Assembly (NCBI GenBank): GCA_000231825.2
Contig: JH720300.1
Coordinates: forward strand, 1,365,928 to 1,429,927
Direction: 5' to 3'
Source of the DNA: Tetrahymena elliotti 4EA
Taxonomy: Eukaryota; Ciliophora; Oligohymenophorea; Hymenostomatida; Tetrahymenidae
DNA length: 64,000 nt
Each line of letters opens with the position of its first letter. Position 1 is the stretch's first letter. The translations under genes and the position numbers were made by a program. The notes beneath the pieces are model-generated. The model did not search any database, was not told where the DNA came from, and saw nothing but the letters and a program-made list of their open reading frames with translations. Positions 52,834 to 64,000 of this stretch are shown here, piece by piece.

Positions 52834-55287
52834 ATGTATAAGAACGATAGTTAAATTGAGCGCAATTTACATGATATGAAGCGCAAGATTATGGACTAGA
52901 TTGATAGGACAATTCAAGACAGTCCCATCAAAGCAAGGACCAACTCTACTCAGTTATAAGACTACTCAAACAATGGTGCAGCTTTGAACACAAATTAAAA
53001 TGAAAATGCCTCAGAAAGATTAAATTCATTGTCAAATATACAAAATACACATTTGACTAGCGTCAACAAAAGATTGAATACAGCTGGTACAGATTAGGAA
53101 GAAGGAGTAGTTAAGAATTTAAAAAAGCTAAGAAATTAAATTTTAGAAAAGGAAAAACTGTAAGATGAAAGCAACTACAAATTAAAGAATAAAAGTTATG
53201 TATTAAATGATGAGTTAGATGTCATGAGGCAAAAATTGTTGACCATGTAGGATGCAGTAAAAAGCAGAGATAGAATTATTGCTGATTATGAATTATAGTT
53301 AGGCGACATGCGTAGTTCTTAATATTCCTTGCATGCTCGTAGACAATCTAGAGAAAGTCTCCTTGAAAAGGCATAAGAGGATATGCATAACAATATCCTT
53401 CATTTAAAGAATAAACTCTCTTTAAGAAAAGCTTAGATAGTTGAACTCAAGTAATAAAATTATTTCTTTTTTTTCAAAAATAAACTTTTGATTTTATTTA
53501 GTTTATCTTATAAAATATTTTAACAAATATAGAGATGAAATCAAGAGAATGGAGATAGAATTTTAAGAAGAGAGAAGAAGAGTATTGGAAGAGAAAAACA
53601 ATTATGAAAGAAACTTTGAAGAATACAGAGAAAGATACGAATAAGAGAAGCTTAAGACAATTGAGACTGAACGCCTTTTGGATAAAGCTCGCGTTGAAAT
53701 TTAAAATAGAGATGCTATGACTGAGAGACTACAAACTAACACTAATTATTAAGTATTAAAAATAAATATCTATTTACTTATTTTAATTTAAAAATTTTCT
53801 TTTGAAAATCATAAATCTATTAATTTATTGATTGATAGATAGGTGATCAGTTAAGTTCTCAATAAACTCAAAACTATCCATTAATTTTTTATTACTTATC
53901 AAATAGGATAAAAACTTAACAGAATTATAATACCGTTTGAACTAAGAACAAGATTTAACTAAGGAGCTCAGAATTCAAAATTAATTGCAAGAAAAGAAAA
54001 TTATTGAATATGAAAAGTAGTTAAGTCATTTTGAAGAAAAAATTTAAAAGTAGAAAAGAAAATTCGAGGATGAAAGAACCTCTCTTGTTTCTGAAAAGAG
54101 AAAAGAATAAGAAAAAAGAAAAGAAAAATCACTTTACTTAAAATAAGAATTGAAAAATTTAGACAAGAAAGTTTAAGAGTTAACAACTGAAGGTTTGGAC
54201 ATTCGTACAGAAAACGATAGACTTTAAAGATAGATCCAATCTTTACAAGATGAACTTGAGTTAAAAAACAGGGAGATAGTTTCATAGAAAGAAAACATGT
54301 ACAAAATGAATTCCATAAAAATGATTAATTAATCTTATTTTTTATGTATTAGTTAAATACTTAGAGAAGATCTTGATTCTGTTAAACATTCCTACAGAGA
54401 TAGCGACTTATTAATTAAAAGGGAATAATAGGAAGTAATTCATTTATTTTGATTTTTTTTTTAGATAGATAAATATTATGTTTAAACTACTATTAAAACT
54501 AACTAAAAATATCTATTAAGCTTTAAAAAACTTTATTAACTCCCCATAAATATTCATGGTTTTATTTATATTTTTACAAAATTTCCTTTTTTGAAAGTTT
54601 TAGGTTTTTTAGAATAATTTTTTTTAGGTTTACAACATAATTCTAAAACTAGCTGAAATAGCTTTATTGTTTATATATACAGAAAGTCAAAATTTAGTTT
54701 TAAGATTAATTTTATTGTTTAATAGTATAAAAAGTTGGAAAGAGAAATCAAAAAATTGAATGAGTAGTTAGTTGATAGAGAAGAGAGAATAAGTGATTGG
54801 TAGTATCAATTAGAAAAAGAAAGAGAATAATATAAACTTTTAGAATAAGAATACCATCATTAATAAGAAACAAACAGACAGTAATAGGATTTGATTTTAA
54901 AGATAGAAAGATAGAATGAATTCTTGTCTAATATGCAAAATAGAGATATTGATAAATTGGTCGAAAGAGTAGATACTGTTAATCATGAAATTAATATCCT
55001 TAGAAAGGAAAATGAAAACTTAAAATAAGAAAACTAATAGTTAAGAAGTGAAATGGTGTTAACAGATCGTGATAGTAACTTGAATAAAGAAAAGCTTTAC
55101 AAGTATAAGAAATAAGTAAAAGTTCTTAAATAATCTTTAGTTGAAGCAGATGATAAATTGAGAGAATTAATTTATTAGAAACATAATGAAATTCGCTAAA
55201 TCTAATCTCCTTTATAAGATGAGGTAAGTTTTAATTGTATAAGTCAAATATTAAAATTTAAATTAAAATTATTAGGAGTATTATTGA
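52834..55287 (+). CDS. Coiled-coil protein, possibly basal-body or cytoskeletal
   Basis: ATG 52834; exons 52834-53450, 53533-53752, 53907-54434, 54726-55223 and a 12-nt final coding exon 55276-55287 total 1,875 nt, or 624 residues. From about residue 95 to the end it is almost continuous heptad-like sequence rich in Glu, Lys, Gln and Leu with regular Arg. The N-terminal ~90 residues are polar and Ser/Asn-rich. No Pro- or Gly-rich break is seen, so an extended rod is expected. A 54-nt segment (54300-54353) has GT...AG ends, a length divisible by three and no TGA; it may be a real intron, giving 606 residues. I do not recognise the family. The lack of any enzymatic motif and the pattern suggest a structural or scaffolding role, for example at basal bodies, but that is inference. 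The 3' end (stop at 55285-55287) is the least certain part. Confidence 0.7.
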
Positions 55288-56373
55288 TCTAGCTTATTAG
55301 TTATATTATTTTTGACAAGTCTTATTTGTAACTTTAATTATAATCTTTATAAAGTAAATTATTTAAAGTTAAAGCTATTTATATTATTGTGGCATTTTAT
55401 TCGCTAGCTTCTCTAGTTTACTATATTACATTCAAATATTAAAATAACTCCTTTTCTTTGTTTTTAATTATTATTCTTCTAAAAAATTTACTTAATTCAA
55501 ATTGTTTGAATACTTATCTAATCAGATTAACAAAGTTTTTTTTAAAATGAAAGCATAAAATTTTCAAATCTAAAATATGTTAATGAAGAAATAAATAATT
55601 TATAAAAAATTGATAGAATATTTGTTGAAATTATTTATTTATGAGATAATACTTATTCGGTTATACCTTTAAACGCTGTTAAAACAATTAAAAAATTATG
55701 ATAATTCAATATATTTTCATATTAATTTCTTTTTTTTATCAAATTTACTTTTTATCCAAAACATTTAAAATATTTTTTGTTATTTATTGAAAATTACATG
55801 TTAATTAGTATGAATAAATAATAAATGAAATAGAATCTTTGAAAATGCTTAGGAAGGTGTTAAATGATGGAAAAAATATTTTAGAAAAATATAAGAATCA
55901 TGAATCAATTTTGTTGAAATATAATTTATGTATTTATCTAATAATTGCAGTAAATATTATTAACAACTACGTCAAAATAATAGCATAAAATCACATAAAA
56001 ATTATAGCCAAATGGTTAAACAGAATCTATATAAGCAGGTCCCCCATATCTTTCTTGTGAAACGGATGAGTGATATTTGAATATATTGAGATATAAATAG
56101 ATATTTACTTAGTTTATTGATTAACTAACTGATTGATAGAAATAAAGTAACACTATTTTATAAAGCAAATACTAATTATTTAACATTCAATACTTGAGAT
56201 ACGAAATTCTATTTGCTTATTAGCTCACTTTTTAACTAGTTTCATATTTAATGATTTTGACCCTGTTTAATAAACATTGTTTGCTATTTTTATTGTAAAT
56301 TTGCTACTATCTTTATCATGTAATCAATAAAGAATTTATTTTTTAATTTGAAATATCATGCTTATTCTTCCTT
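55288..56373. other. Intergenic region between convergent genes
   Basis: About 1.1 kb of AT-rich DNA. A short less AT-rich block at about 56030-56075 (containing AGCAGGTCCCCCATA) stands out but matches no tRNA or snoRNA pattern I can identify. Confidence 0.6.
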
Positions 56374-57309
56374 TCAAAGTCTAGCTTTAATAGTGGCAAT
56401 AGCTTCAGAAGCTTCAGGAACAATTTCTTAAAGCTTAGAGAGAGTTTGAGCCAAGACTTCGTGATCTTAGTCAGCACTTCTTTTAGGGAATCTGTGGTTG
56501 ATTCTGTTTTCTCTAAATAAGAAGGGGTTAATGAAATTGAAAGATATGTGGTCCAATAATTCGTTGATGGCGAATTTAGCTTTAGCCAAACTGTTTTCGC
56601 TACCACCTTCAATGATATATTTTTCGAAAGTATTTTCACCACAAGAAACAATGTTCCAAGAATTGCAATCGCTATATTCATATTAATCGATACTCCAGGC
56701 ATGGGTAGTAACAGGTTGTAATTGATTTGGGAAATCTTTTTGGGAAAGAGCAGTAATGAGTCTCTTAAGTAATTCCTTATCAGAAACATAATTGAGTTTA
56801 ACAAAAGCACTCAAAATATCTTATAAATTATGAAGGGAGGCGTAATTAAGCTTTTCTTTCAAAGTAGGAAGAAGGTTATCGGAAATGATAGAAGCAGCAT
56901 TGGGAACCTAGATGGGACCAAAAGCGAGGACATAAGAAATATCAGCAACACTTTGGATAGGACATTCCTTTTTACCAATTTTGAAAAGTGAAAGAATTTC
57001 ACCAAAATAAACATTAAGATCGCTGTTATTTTAAGCAATTCTTTCTTAAACTTCTTCACGGACAGCATCTTTTTCAACTTAATCCAAAAGTAAAGTGTAG
57101 TTGTTGGCTTAACGAGTAAGAGCAGCAGCAGCTAAACCTAATTGGAAAACATCCATTTCGTTAGCTAAACGCTAGCTTGAGCTCTTTTTGTAATAAAAAG
57201 CAGTTGGGTGTAAAGTAGAATTAGGGCTTCTCAACAAGAGCTTGTGACCACTTTTGCTTAATTGACTTTGACAGACTAACTTTTCGAAATTTCTTAATAA
57301 TCCTGACAT
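56374..57309 (-). CDS. Unrecognised, probably mitochondrial, helical protein
   Basis: Single exon of 936 nt, 311 residues, from ATG at 57309 to TGA at 56374. The first ~45 residues are rich in Lys, Arg, Ser and Leu, with few acidic residues, as in a mitochondrial targeting sequence. The rest reads as alternating amphipathic helices (several LLxxL and ALxxL patterns) with no enzymatic motif, no membrane segment and few glycines. Codon choice is biased towards C-ending and AAG/GGT codons and there is no intron, so expression is probably high. High expression plus a presequence would fit a structural subunit of a respiratory complex, ATP synthase or mitoribosome; ciliates have many lineage-specific ones. 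That is inference; I do not recognise the family. Confidence 0.8.
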
Positions 57310-58450
57310 TTCTAATTGCTATCTAATAATTAAATCTATATATATATGTTCCTTCTAATTTATCTTTTATCTTCTCTTTATAAATACTTACTCTTTATTT
57401 TTCTTTGAATGTCAATTAATTAATAACTAGTTTTTTCTTGCTTTTTTAAAGCGAATCATTTATTTTATTTTTCATTCTTATTGATATTTCTTTCTCCTCT
57501 CATTTAATTGTTAATAAGAATATACACACAAACTAAATAAATAAATACAAAACAGCATCAAGATATACCTGCATAAACTCATTCATTTCATTCAATTTAT
57601 GCATTTGATCAAACAATTAGCCTTTTATTGCTTATTATTTATCATATTAAATCTTCTTTGAAAATTAATGATTTTATTTATTAAATTGAAATCTATCTTC
57701 AGATTTTATAATTACTTAATCAAATTTTATTAATTTCATTTATTTATAAGTATTTTGGTGTCTAAACCTGCAAATTTTAATACAAGATATACTCTCTCAC
57801 AGATTCACTTTTTTTAAATTGACGTTCTACTAAAAATAAAATATTATTAAAAGCTTCAAAACAGTTAGTTTTGTTGTGTTAAAATATTTTTATTTTCTAA
57901 AATATTTTTGTGTTATTAATTTTGCAAGAAATATCTTTAATCATAAAATTTACTTAAACTTAATTTTCTAACTAGATCTTAAGACAAATTAATTTTTAGA
58001 TTTACTAAAATGATATTTAAAAATAATTTTAAAGTGACTGATTGATCTTTCACATATATAACTTAAAAATAACAGAGATTGCTTGCTTATGTATTTATGA
58101 CAGATTTTTGATGAATAGACTTCTGCTTTCAAAGAACAGAGAGAAAGATAGATAAAAAGATAAACAGAAAGAAAGATATATGATTAGTTGAATTTGCTTT
58201 AATTTATTGTTAAGAAATCATCTTATTATATTTGCAAATAAAAACTAATGAATGATTTGACATGATATTCCATCATTTTAAATTTAGATACTTTTTTAAA
58301 TATAAATAAGAAAAATAAAAAACAGAATAGAACTTATCTTGTTTTTATAACAAAAAATAATTTAAGCATAAACAATCACAAACAAACAATAAATAAATAA
58401 AGCAAATAGAAGTAAATAACTGAACAAAAGCAAATTTAGAAAGTTTGAAA
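57310..58450. other. Shared upstream region of divergent genes
   Basis: About 1.1 kb between divergently transcribed genes, so it contains both promoters, that of the highly biased 311-residue gene and that of Rpn8. AT-rich; no gene or structured RNA was seen. Confidence 0.65.
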
Positions 58451-60050
58451 ATGTCTTAATAATCTGCAAATCTCTCTCATTTACCCAAGTTGGTAGCCGT
58501 TCACCCTCTAGTTTTATTATCTGTAGTAGATCACTTTAATAGAGTTGCAAAATCAAGCAAAAATAAGCGTGTTGTTGGTGTTTTACTTGGTAATTACAAA
58601 CTAATTAATCTTACAAAATATAAAATAAAATGATAAATTTAAATAAATGCCCATTTCTTAATATATTTAATGGTTTTTAAATTATTTTTAGGACAAAAAT
58701 CTCAAGGAAAAGCTGATGTTACTAACTGTTATGCAATTCCTTTTGACGAAGATCCAAAGCAACCCAATATTTGGTTTGTTGATCACATTTATCATGAAAC
58801 CATGTTTAATATGTTCAAAAAGGTAAATATATTTCATGGGGATACAATTTATACCATAGCTTTTTTAGCAGATTAACATTCTAAAAAATTTAAGACAAAA
58901 TGAATTCAAGATAGCTTTTAAATTCAAAAAAAATTCTTTTTTTAACGTTTTAGGAATCATGAATCAAAATATTATTATAAATAAAAGGTTAATGCTAGAG
59001 AAAAAGTTTTAGGATGGTACACAACTGGAAAGCATTTTAAGCAACATGATATTCAAATTAATGAAGTATTTAAGAAATACTGTCCCAACCCCATCCTTTT
59101 AATTGTTGATGTTTAGCATGAAGTAAAAAATTATCTTTATTTTGGGAAATTTGAAATTTGGATTTTTAAAAATGCATGCTTATGATTCATAAAGGAATAT
59201 TAAATGATGTAGAATTATAAGTGATATATTATAACTTATTCTTATAAATAAAAAATGAGTTTATTTCAAAAATAATTTGAGGAATAAATAAATGAATAAA
59301 TAGCATAAATTATTTAAATTATTAGTTTTTAAAAAGTATTGTAGAAGAACTTTATGTCAAAAAAATAAAGATTTGAGACTATTTATTTCATAAAAATAAA
59401 AATATTTAATTTTTACTAAAAAAAGGATAAGCTCGCTCTTCCTACTGAAACTTATTGTGCTGTCGATGAAGTCTCAAAGAATGGTGAAATAATTTAAAAT
59501 TTCGTTCACCTCCCCTCAACTGTTGAAGCATTTGAACCTGAAGAAATTGGTGTTGAACACTTATTAAGAGAAATTAGAGATGTCTCAGTCAACACTTTAA
59601 CAAATCAAGTAAGAAATAAATAATTTAGAGCATAATAATTAATAAATTATTTAAAAATAGGTTACTGATAAAGTTTAAGCATTAAAGGGAATGATGGGAA
59701 AAATTTAATAAATTAAACTCTATATAGAAGCAGTACTTGGAGGTAAAGTACAAGCTAAGAATGATATACTTTTCAAGATATAAGAAATCTTGAACTTGCT
59801 TCCTAACTTAAATAACCCTGAAATAATAAAATCATTTGCTTCCAAAAATAACGATTAAATGTTTGTTTTATATATATGCTCCTTGTCTAAATCAATTATT
59901 TCCCTCCACTCTCTCATCAACAACAAATTATAAAATAAAGAAGCTGAGTTAGAAAAATTAAGAGAAGCTGACAAAAAAGTTGATGAAAAGAAAGAAGGAA
60001 ATACTGGTAATGCAGCAGCTGGAGCTGAAAAAAAAGAAGAAAAGAAATGA
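58451..60050 (+). CDS. RPN8: 26S proteasome lid subunit Rpn8 (PSMD7)
   Basis: Five exons (58451-58589, 58692-58822, 58988-59122, 59426-59608, 59661-60050) total 978 nt, or 325 residues, the usual Rpn8 length. An MPN domain occupies about residues 10-150, with [22 protein letters not shown] and [20 protein letters not shown]. The zinc-binding JAMM residues (HxHx7SxxD) are absent, as expected: Rpn8 is the inactive MPN partner of the deubiquitinase Rpn11 in the regulatory-particle lid. The C-terminal helical half ([20 protein letters not shown] and what follows) matches the family's lid-bundle helices. The protein ends in a Lys/Glu/Ala-rich tail. ATG 58451 gives the conserved N-terminus at the right distance. 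Identity certain. Confidence 0.97.
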
Positions 60051-61803
60051 AAAAAGGTTTAAAACTGTAAAATTAGATTAAATATTAATAATAAGTTAAT
60101 TAAAATCTAAAAGCTATTAATTATTCTTCTATCTATTAATGTATAAGATGCATATATTAATCTACCCTACAATTTTTTATAGTTTTTTAAATTACATCCA
60201 TGTATATAATTTATCGAATAACCAAACCTTCAAATATATTTATTTATTTATCGAATTTTTGTTTAATTTTGATTAATTTAGTTTTTCAAAATCTATTAAA
60301 CTTTTAATAATAACATTAAGCATTAGACTCTACTTAAACACTCCTCCTAATAAATTACGAAATTGATAAGCATTCATCTCAATTTTTTAAGATTTTTTAA
60401 ATTACTTTTTTCTTTCTTTCTACTTTTAAACTTTTTCAAATGTACTAATTATTTATTGAGTTTTTGTTTGATTTATTATATTAATTTTTGAAATCTAGAA
60501 GGTTTTTAATAATAAAATTAAGTAATAAAGATGTTTTACTTTAATATTTTCCCTACCTAATCAAATACAAATTACATATGTGGATTTTTTTAAATTGCAA
60601 TTGCTATTTGTACTTTATAAATAATTAAATTTCAAATTATTATGTGCTAGATTCATCTAATTTAAATGAAACTATAATACATGTTTAAATTCAATACTTT
60701 TTTATACTTAAAAATTAATAAATATTCAGACTAAACATTAATTTAATGAAATACTTAATTGACACTTTAAAAAAATTTTTTTCATTTTAAATTAATTTAT
60801 ATTTTTATTGGCGAATTTACAGTGTAAGGATTAGTATTTGAGTTATCAAAATTCTCTAGCCTCTTAAGCTTAGCTATTTAAATCTTGCTAAAATAGTATT
60901 TAAATATTAATGATGAATATGTGATAAAATAAAGACATATTTTTTATTTTTATGAATAGATATTTTAGATTTTCGCTCATTAAGTTTTATTAATTTAAAT
61001 TAAAAAGGGATTTTTAATTTTTTTGTATTCTTTAAAAATTGAATATTAGATTTTTTTTAAAATAATTTTTGAAAAGGTTTATGATTTTCATAACATTATA
61101 AAATTACAATGAAAACTTTAAAAAACCAAAATAATAATTAAAAAATCTAATTAAGAAATGCTAAAATAATGATTTTAATTGAATTTATCTTTTAATTGAA
61201 GATGGTTTCTAAATTAGTTTTGGATTCATTATTTTTAAGTTAATAGAGTAAAATCTATGTTAAATTATCAAAGAACTAATTGTTTTTTAATATTTTTTTT
61301 ACCTTAAAATTTATTATATCAAGAGAAAATCAATCCTCAACCTAAAATTCTTACGTTTTTAAATTAATTTTTTTAGTTTATAGATTGATTGCTTCTATCT
61401 TAATTTACTTAGATTTGAACAGAATTTTTTTAAATATTAAATGAAAATTTTCATATTTTTATTGCAAAGAATTTCTTTTATCAAGAATTTGTTTTTTTAC
61501 ATATTCAAAATAAAAAAGGATTAATTAAGAGGGGTGGTGAATTTTTTTAATAAGAAGGTATCTTTTTTCAAAAATAAAAATCCAATATTTTTATGGATAT
61601 TAGATATGATTTAACTTTTTTCAAAAAGGTGAAAATTATATGTAATAGGGTGGATATTTAGTTATTGTTTCTTAATTATTTCAATAATTTGAAAAAAACG
61701 TTATTAAAATTTAAAAATACAATTTTTTATGAATACAAATAAGTTTTTTAAAAGAAAAAAATAAAATACAAATAAAGAATTAGAGTTTTTTTAATTATTT
61801 CAA
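60051..61803. other. Intergenic region between convergent genes
   Basis: About 1.75 kb of very AT-rich DNA between the 3' ends of two convergent genes. It contains a diverged tandem duplication (about 60168-60600). No gene was found. Confidence 0.65.
60168..60600. repeat. Strongly diverged tandem duplication, ~210-bp units
   Basis: Unit 1 (about 60168-60378) and unit 2 (about 60379-60600) share the ordered blocks CAATTTTTTA...TTTTTTAAATTAC, TTCAAAT...TTATTTAT, GAATTTTTGTTT/GAGTTTTTGTTT, AAATCTA and TTTTTAATAATAA. Substitutions and indels separate the units, so the duplication is old. It is non-coding. Confidence 0.6.
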
Positions 61804-63207
61804 TCAATCTTCCATTAAAACTTCAACAAGGAAATCTTTTCCTAATATTTCAATATGCTCTTTACGGATTTCCTCACCAAATGTCAAAACAGGATATCCA
61901 GGTGGGCATGAGTATTATAAATTAGCACTGATTCTACCTATGCATTCTTCAATTCTTAATTCTTCCTTTTCAGAAGCCATAACTCTTGTTAGTGGGATAA
62001 GAATTTTTCTCTTCTTGGTTAACTCCACATATATTTATTCTTAGTTAGTACTTTAGTCATATGATGTCTTATGTTCATACTTTTTAGAAATTTCTTAAAC
62101 AGCTTTTGTTAATTTTAGAATTTCAGCTTCATCTGTGTTAATGTGGATAGTTACAATAACACTTATTGAATTATATTTTTCTACCCAAACATTGTACTTG
62201 TCTTACAAGATTTTGGCAAGTTAATATCCGTGAAGATTTTTAACACCAAAAACGGTTTTAAGGGGATCTTTTTGATGGGAATCAAAATTGTCTAAAATTA
62301 TATTATCTAATTTCTCAATTTCATTTCTAAAATGATCATTTCTTTAAATAGCTTTTTATATCAACTCTTCTCCAGTTTCATTCAATTCCATAACTGCATC
62401 ATAGACAGATGCCAATAAAAGAATATTTGGACTTGTAGTGGCAAAAGTATAGTATGCATCAAGAATCTTTTTTGAAGGGAATTTAGAGTCAGCAGAAACA
62501 TTAATAAGAGATGTAGCGACTAAACTACCAAGAGATTTATGCATACTACTTACAGTAATATCAGCACCTGAGTTCAGAGCTGTTCTTTTATCTGATTTAT
62601 TGAAATAATGTATAGCACCATGAGCCTCATCAACTATTAAGTACCTAGATCCAATTATTTCTCTGATTTTTTGATAGTCTGCAAATAGTCCTTCGTAACT
62701 TGGAGAAGTTAGTATTACAGCATCTATGTCTGGATGCTATTATATTGCCTCTTAAATTTATTCAGCTGTAACAGCCATATGAATGCCATATTCCTAATTA
62801 AATTCTGGCTCAACTAAAACAATTTAAGCATTTACAAGAGATAATCCAGTATAGACAGACACATGGGAGTTAGCTTAAATTAGTACCTTTTTATGAGCAA
62901 GTGTAAGAGCAACTACTTAGTTTCCCATAGAAGAGCCATTTTAGACAAATAAAGATAGCTTGGAATTAAATGTCTAATGGAATAGTTCCCCTAAATCTCC
63001 TATTCTAGATCCATTAAAAGAAAGTCCTTATATATTTTGCATGCATTCCCAAGTTGAGTCTACTTTCTTAAACCCATAGGTTTCAATAAGCTTATTCAAT
63101 TTGGGCTATGAAGTTGTTTTTCCACCATGATATGAAATCTAGAGCTAAGTAGGCTCACTCTAGATAAATTCTTCAATAGCTTCAAATATCTGTTTTTTAT
63201 TTTTCAT
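61804..63207 (-). CDS. PLP-dependent Orn/Lys/Arg decarboxylase, bacterial short type
   Basis: Single exon of 1,404 nt, 467 residues, from ATG at 63207 to TGA at 61804. It is a fold-type I pyridoxal-phosphate enzyme of the Orn/Lys/Arg decarboxylase family, which makes a diamine or agmatine from a basic amino acid. Visible: the VQNGSSMGNQ phosphate-binding region (about 88-97), HVSVYTGL, LTSPSYEGL, the PLP-ring Asp in LIVDEAHGAI, the Schiff-base Lys224 in SSMHKSLGS, and the C-terminal GRISA...CPPGYPVL block typical of the family. The length matches the short bacterial form (about 470-490 residues, as in Bacillus SpeA) and lacks the N-terminal wing domain of the long E. coli enzymes. Eukaryotic ornithine decarboxylase belongs to an unrelated fold (type III). 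Substrate cannot be read from sequence. Base composition and Gln codons match the host, so any transfer is old. Confidence 0.92.
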
Positions 63208-64000
63208 TTTTTAATAATTTTTTGAGTTGATAAAATTTATTAATATTAACAGAATTAATGTAAATTATATATATGGTATATCTTTTCTAACTAACCCTTA
63301 GGATGTAGGTGCCAACAAAAAAATTACTTTATTAACTTTAATACTTTGGTTTTTAAAAAGACTTTTGTAAATGAACCAAATTTAAGAAAATAGACAGTAT
63401 TTAAAAGAATCGATGGATAATTAAGTTAAGTATTAATCAACTGTAATTTAAATTTATTGATTTATTTCAGGTCTTCTATTTTATTTATTTCTTAGATGTA
63501 ATTAAGATAAAAAACTAAACTTTTAGATAAAGGTATCTAAATAATTGTTTGTAAATTTTTACTGAATATATTTTTTATTATATTTATGTTTCTTAGTGTT
63601 GTTTTACTTTTTAAGTTATTTCAGTTGATTTTATTTTTTGCAATAAATATACAAGTAATTTAAAAAAAAGTAAAGGCAAATAAAGGGAAAAGATAGAATT
63701 ATTTTATGAAAAGCAAGGGTTTTATCAATTAAATGCCTTTTAATAAAATACACATGATAGTAGAAAATTATTATTAATGTTTTTTTAATCTATAATTAAG
63801 ATTTTCACTTCAAATTTTTATATTTTGAAGCAAAGAAATACCATTATCCCGATATTTATGTGATTATAAATTAGTTAATATTCTACCCTAAATTAACTAA
63901 CTTCCTTTTTATTTTCTATCATATTCTATCTTCATGAGTTTAATTTCTCATTTCTTTTCTTAAGAAAACATCAAATCTTTATTTGATTTTAAGTTTCTTA
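63208..64000. other. AT-rich intergenic region to window end
   Basis: Contains the promoter side of the decarboxylase gene. I see no supported gene up to the end of the window. Confidence 0.6.

Noticed and set aside
55960..56090. Possible tRNA near the less AT-rich block
   Set aside because: No T-loop GGTTCRA box and no closing acceptor stem could be found.
1..64000. Possible phage, CRISPR or bacterial defence island
   Set aside because: No arrays, no bacterial promoter or Shine-Dalgarno layout, and pervasive GT...AG introns plus a reassigned code show a ciliate nuclear genome.

Overview
The window is nuclear (macronuclear-type) DNA from a ciliate, most likely Tetrahymena or a close relative. 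The evidence is direct. It is very AT-rich, and long conserved proteins such as a calcium P-type ATPase, 2-oxoglutarate dehydrogenase E1 and Rpn8 read through only if TAA and TAG are taken as glutamine and TGA as the sole stop. Introns are short, AT-rich and of GTA...(T)AG type, commonly 50-60 nt. Standard-code ORFs are therefore only fragments, and every gene below was read with the ciliate code and joined across introns by hand.

Layout. 1-1756: 3' part of an unrecognised + strand gene. 2729-5997 (+): long disordered protein ending in a RING-H2 finger. 7087-13805 (+): a ~2,070-residue multipass membrane protein with a PAS-like domain, TmcB-like family. 14407-19095 (-): 1,451-residue protein of unknown function. 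19947-24110 (-): plasma-membrane-type Ca2+-ATPase in 10 exons. 25736-28189 (-): SAXO/STOP-like microtubule protein. 30686-34915 (+): mitochondrial 2-oxoglutarate dehydrogenase E1 in 11 exons. 37517-38479 (+): intronless cathepsin-L-type protease. 39189-43788 (+): repetitive coiled-coil protein interrupted by an 884-base assembly gap. 44331-45886 (-): polyprenyl diphosphate synthase. 47320-49036 (+): MATE transporter. 49857-52309 (+): kinesin-like protein with an altered P-loop. 52834-55287 (+): coiled-coil protein. 56374-57309 (-): probable mitochondrial protein of unknown function. 58451-60050 (+): proteasome lid subunit Rpn8. 61804-63207 (-): bacterial-type Orn/Lys/Arg decarboxylase.

Genes are monocistronic and separated by 0.5-2.6 kb of very AT-rich DNA. 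I saw no operon, CRISPR array, rRNA, tRNA or mobile-element protein. The genes do not form one pathway. Several share a cytoskeletal or ciliary theme (SAXO-like, kinesin-like, two coiled-coil proteins), and two are probably mitochondrial. I found no clear multi-gene novel system. The strongest leads are the kinesin-like protein with a lysine in place of the P-loop Ser/Thr, a cassette exon that fits no reading frame in the gapped coiled-coil gene, a twin arginine/serine motif in the Ca2+-ATPase tail, and two large unrecognised proteins.
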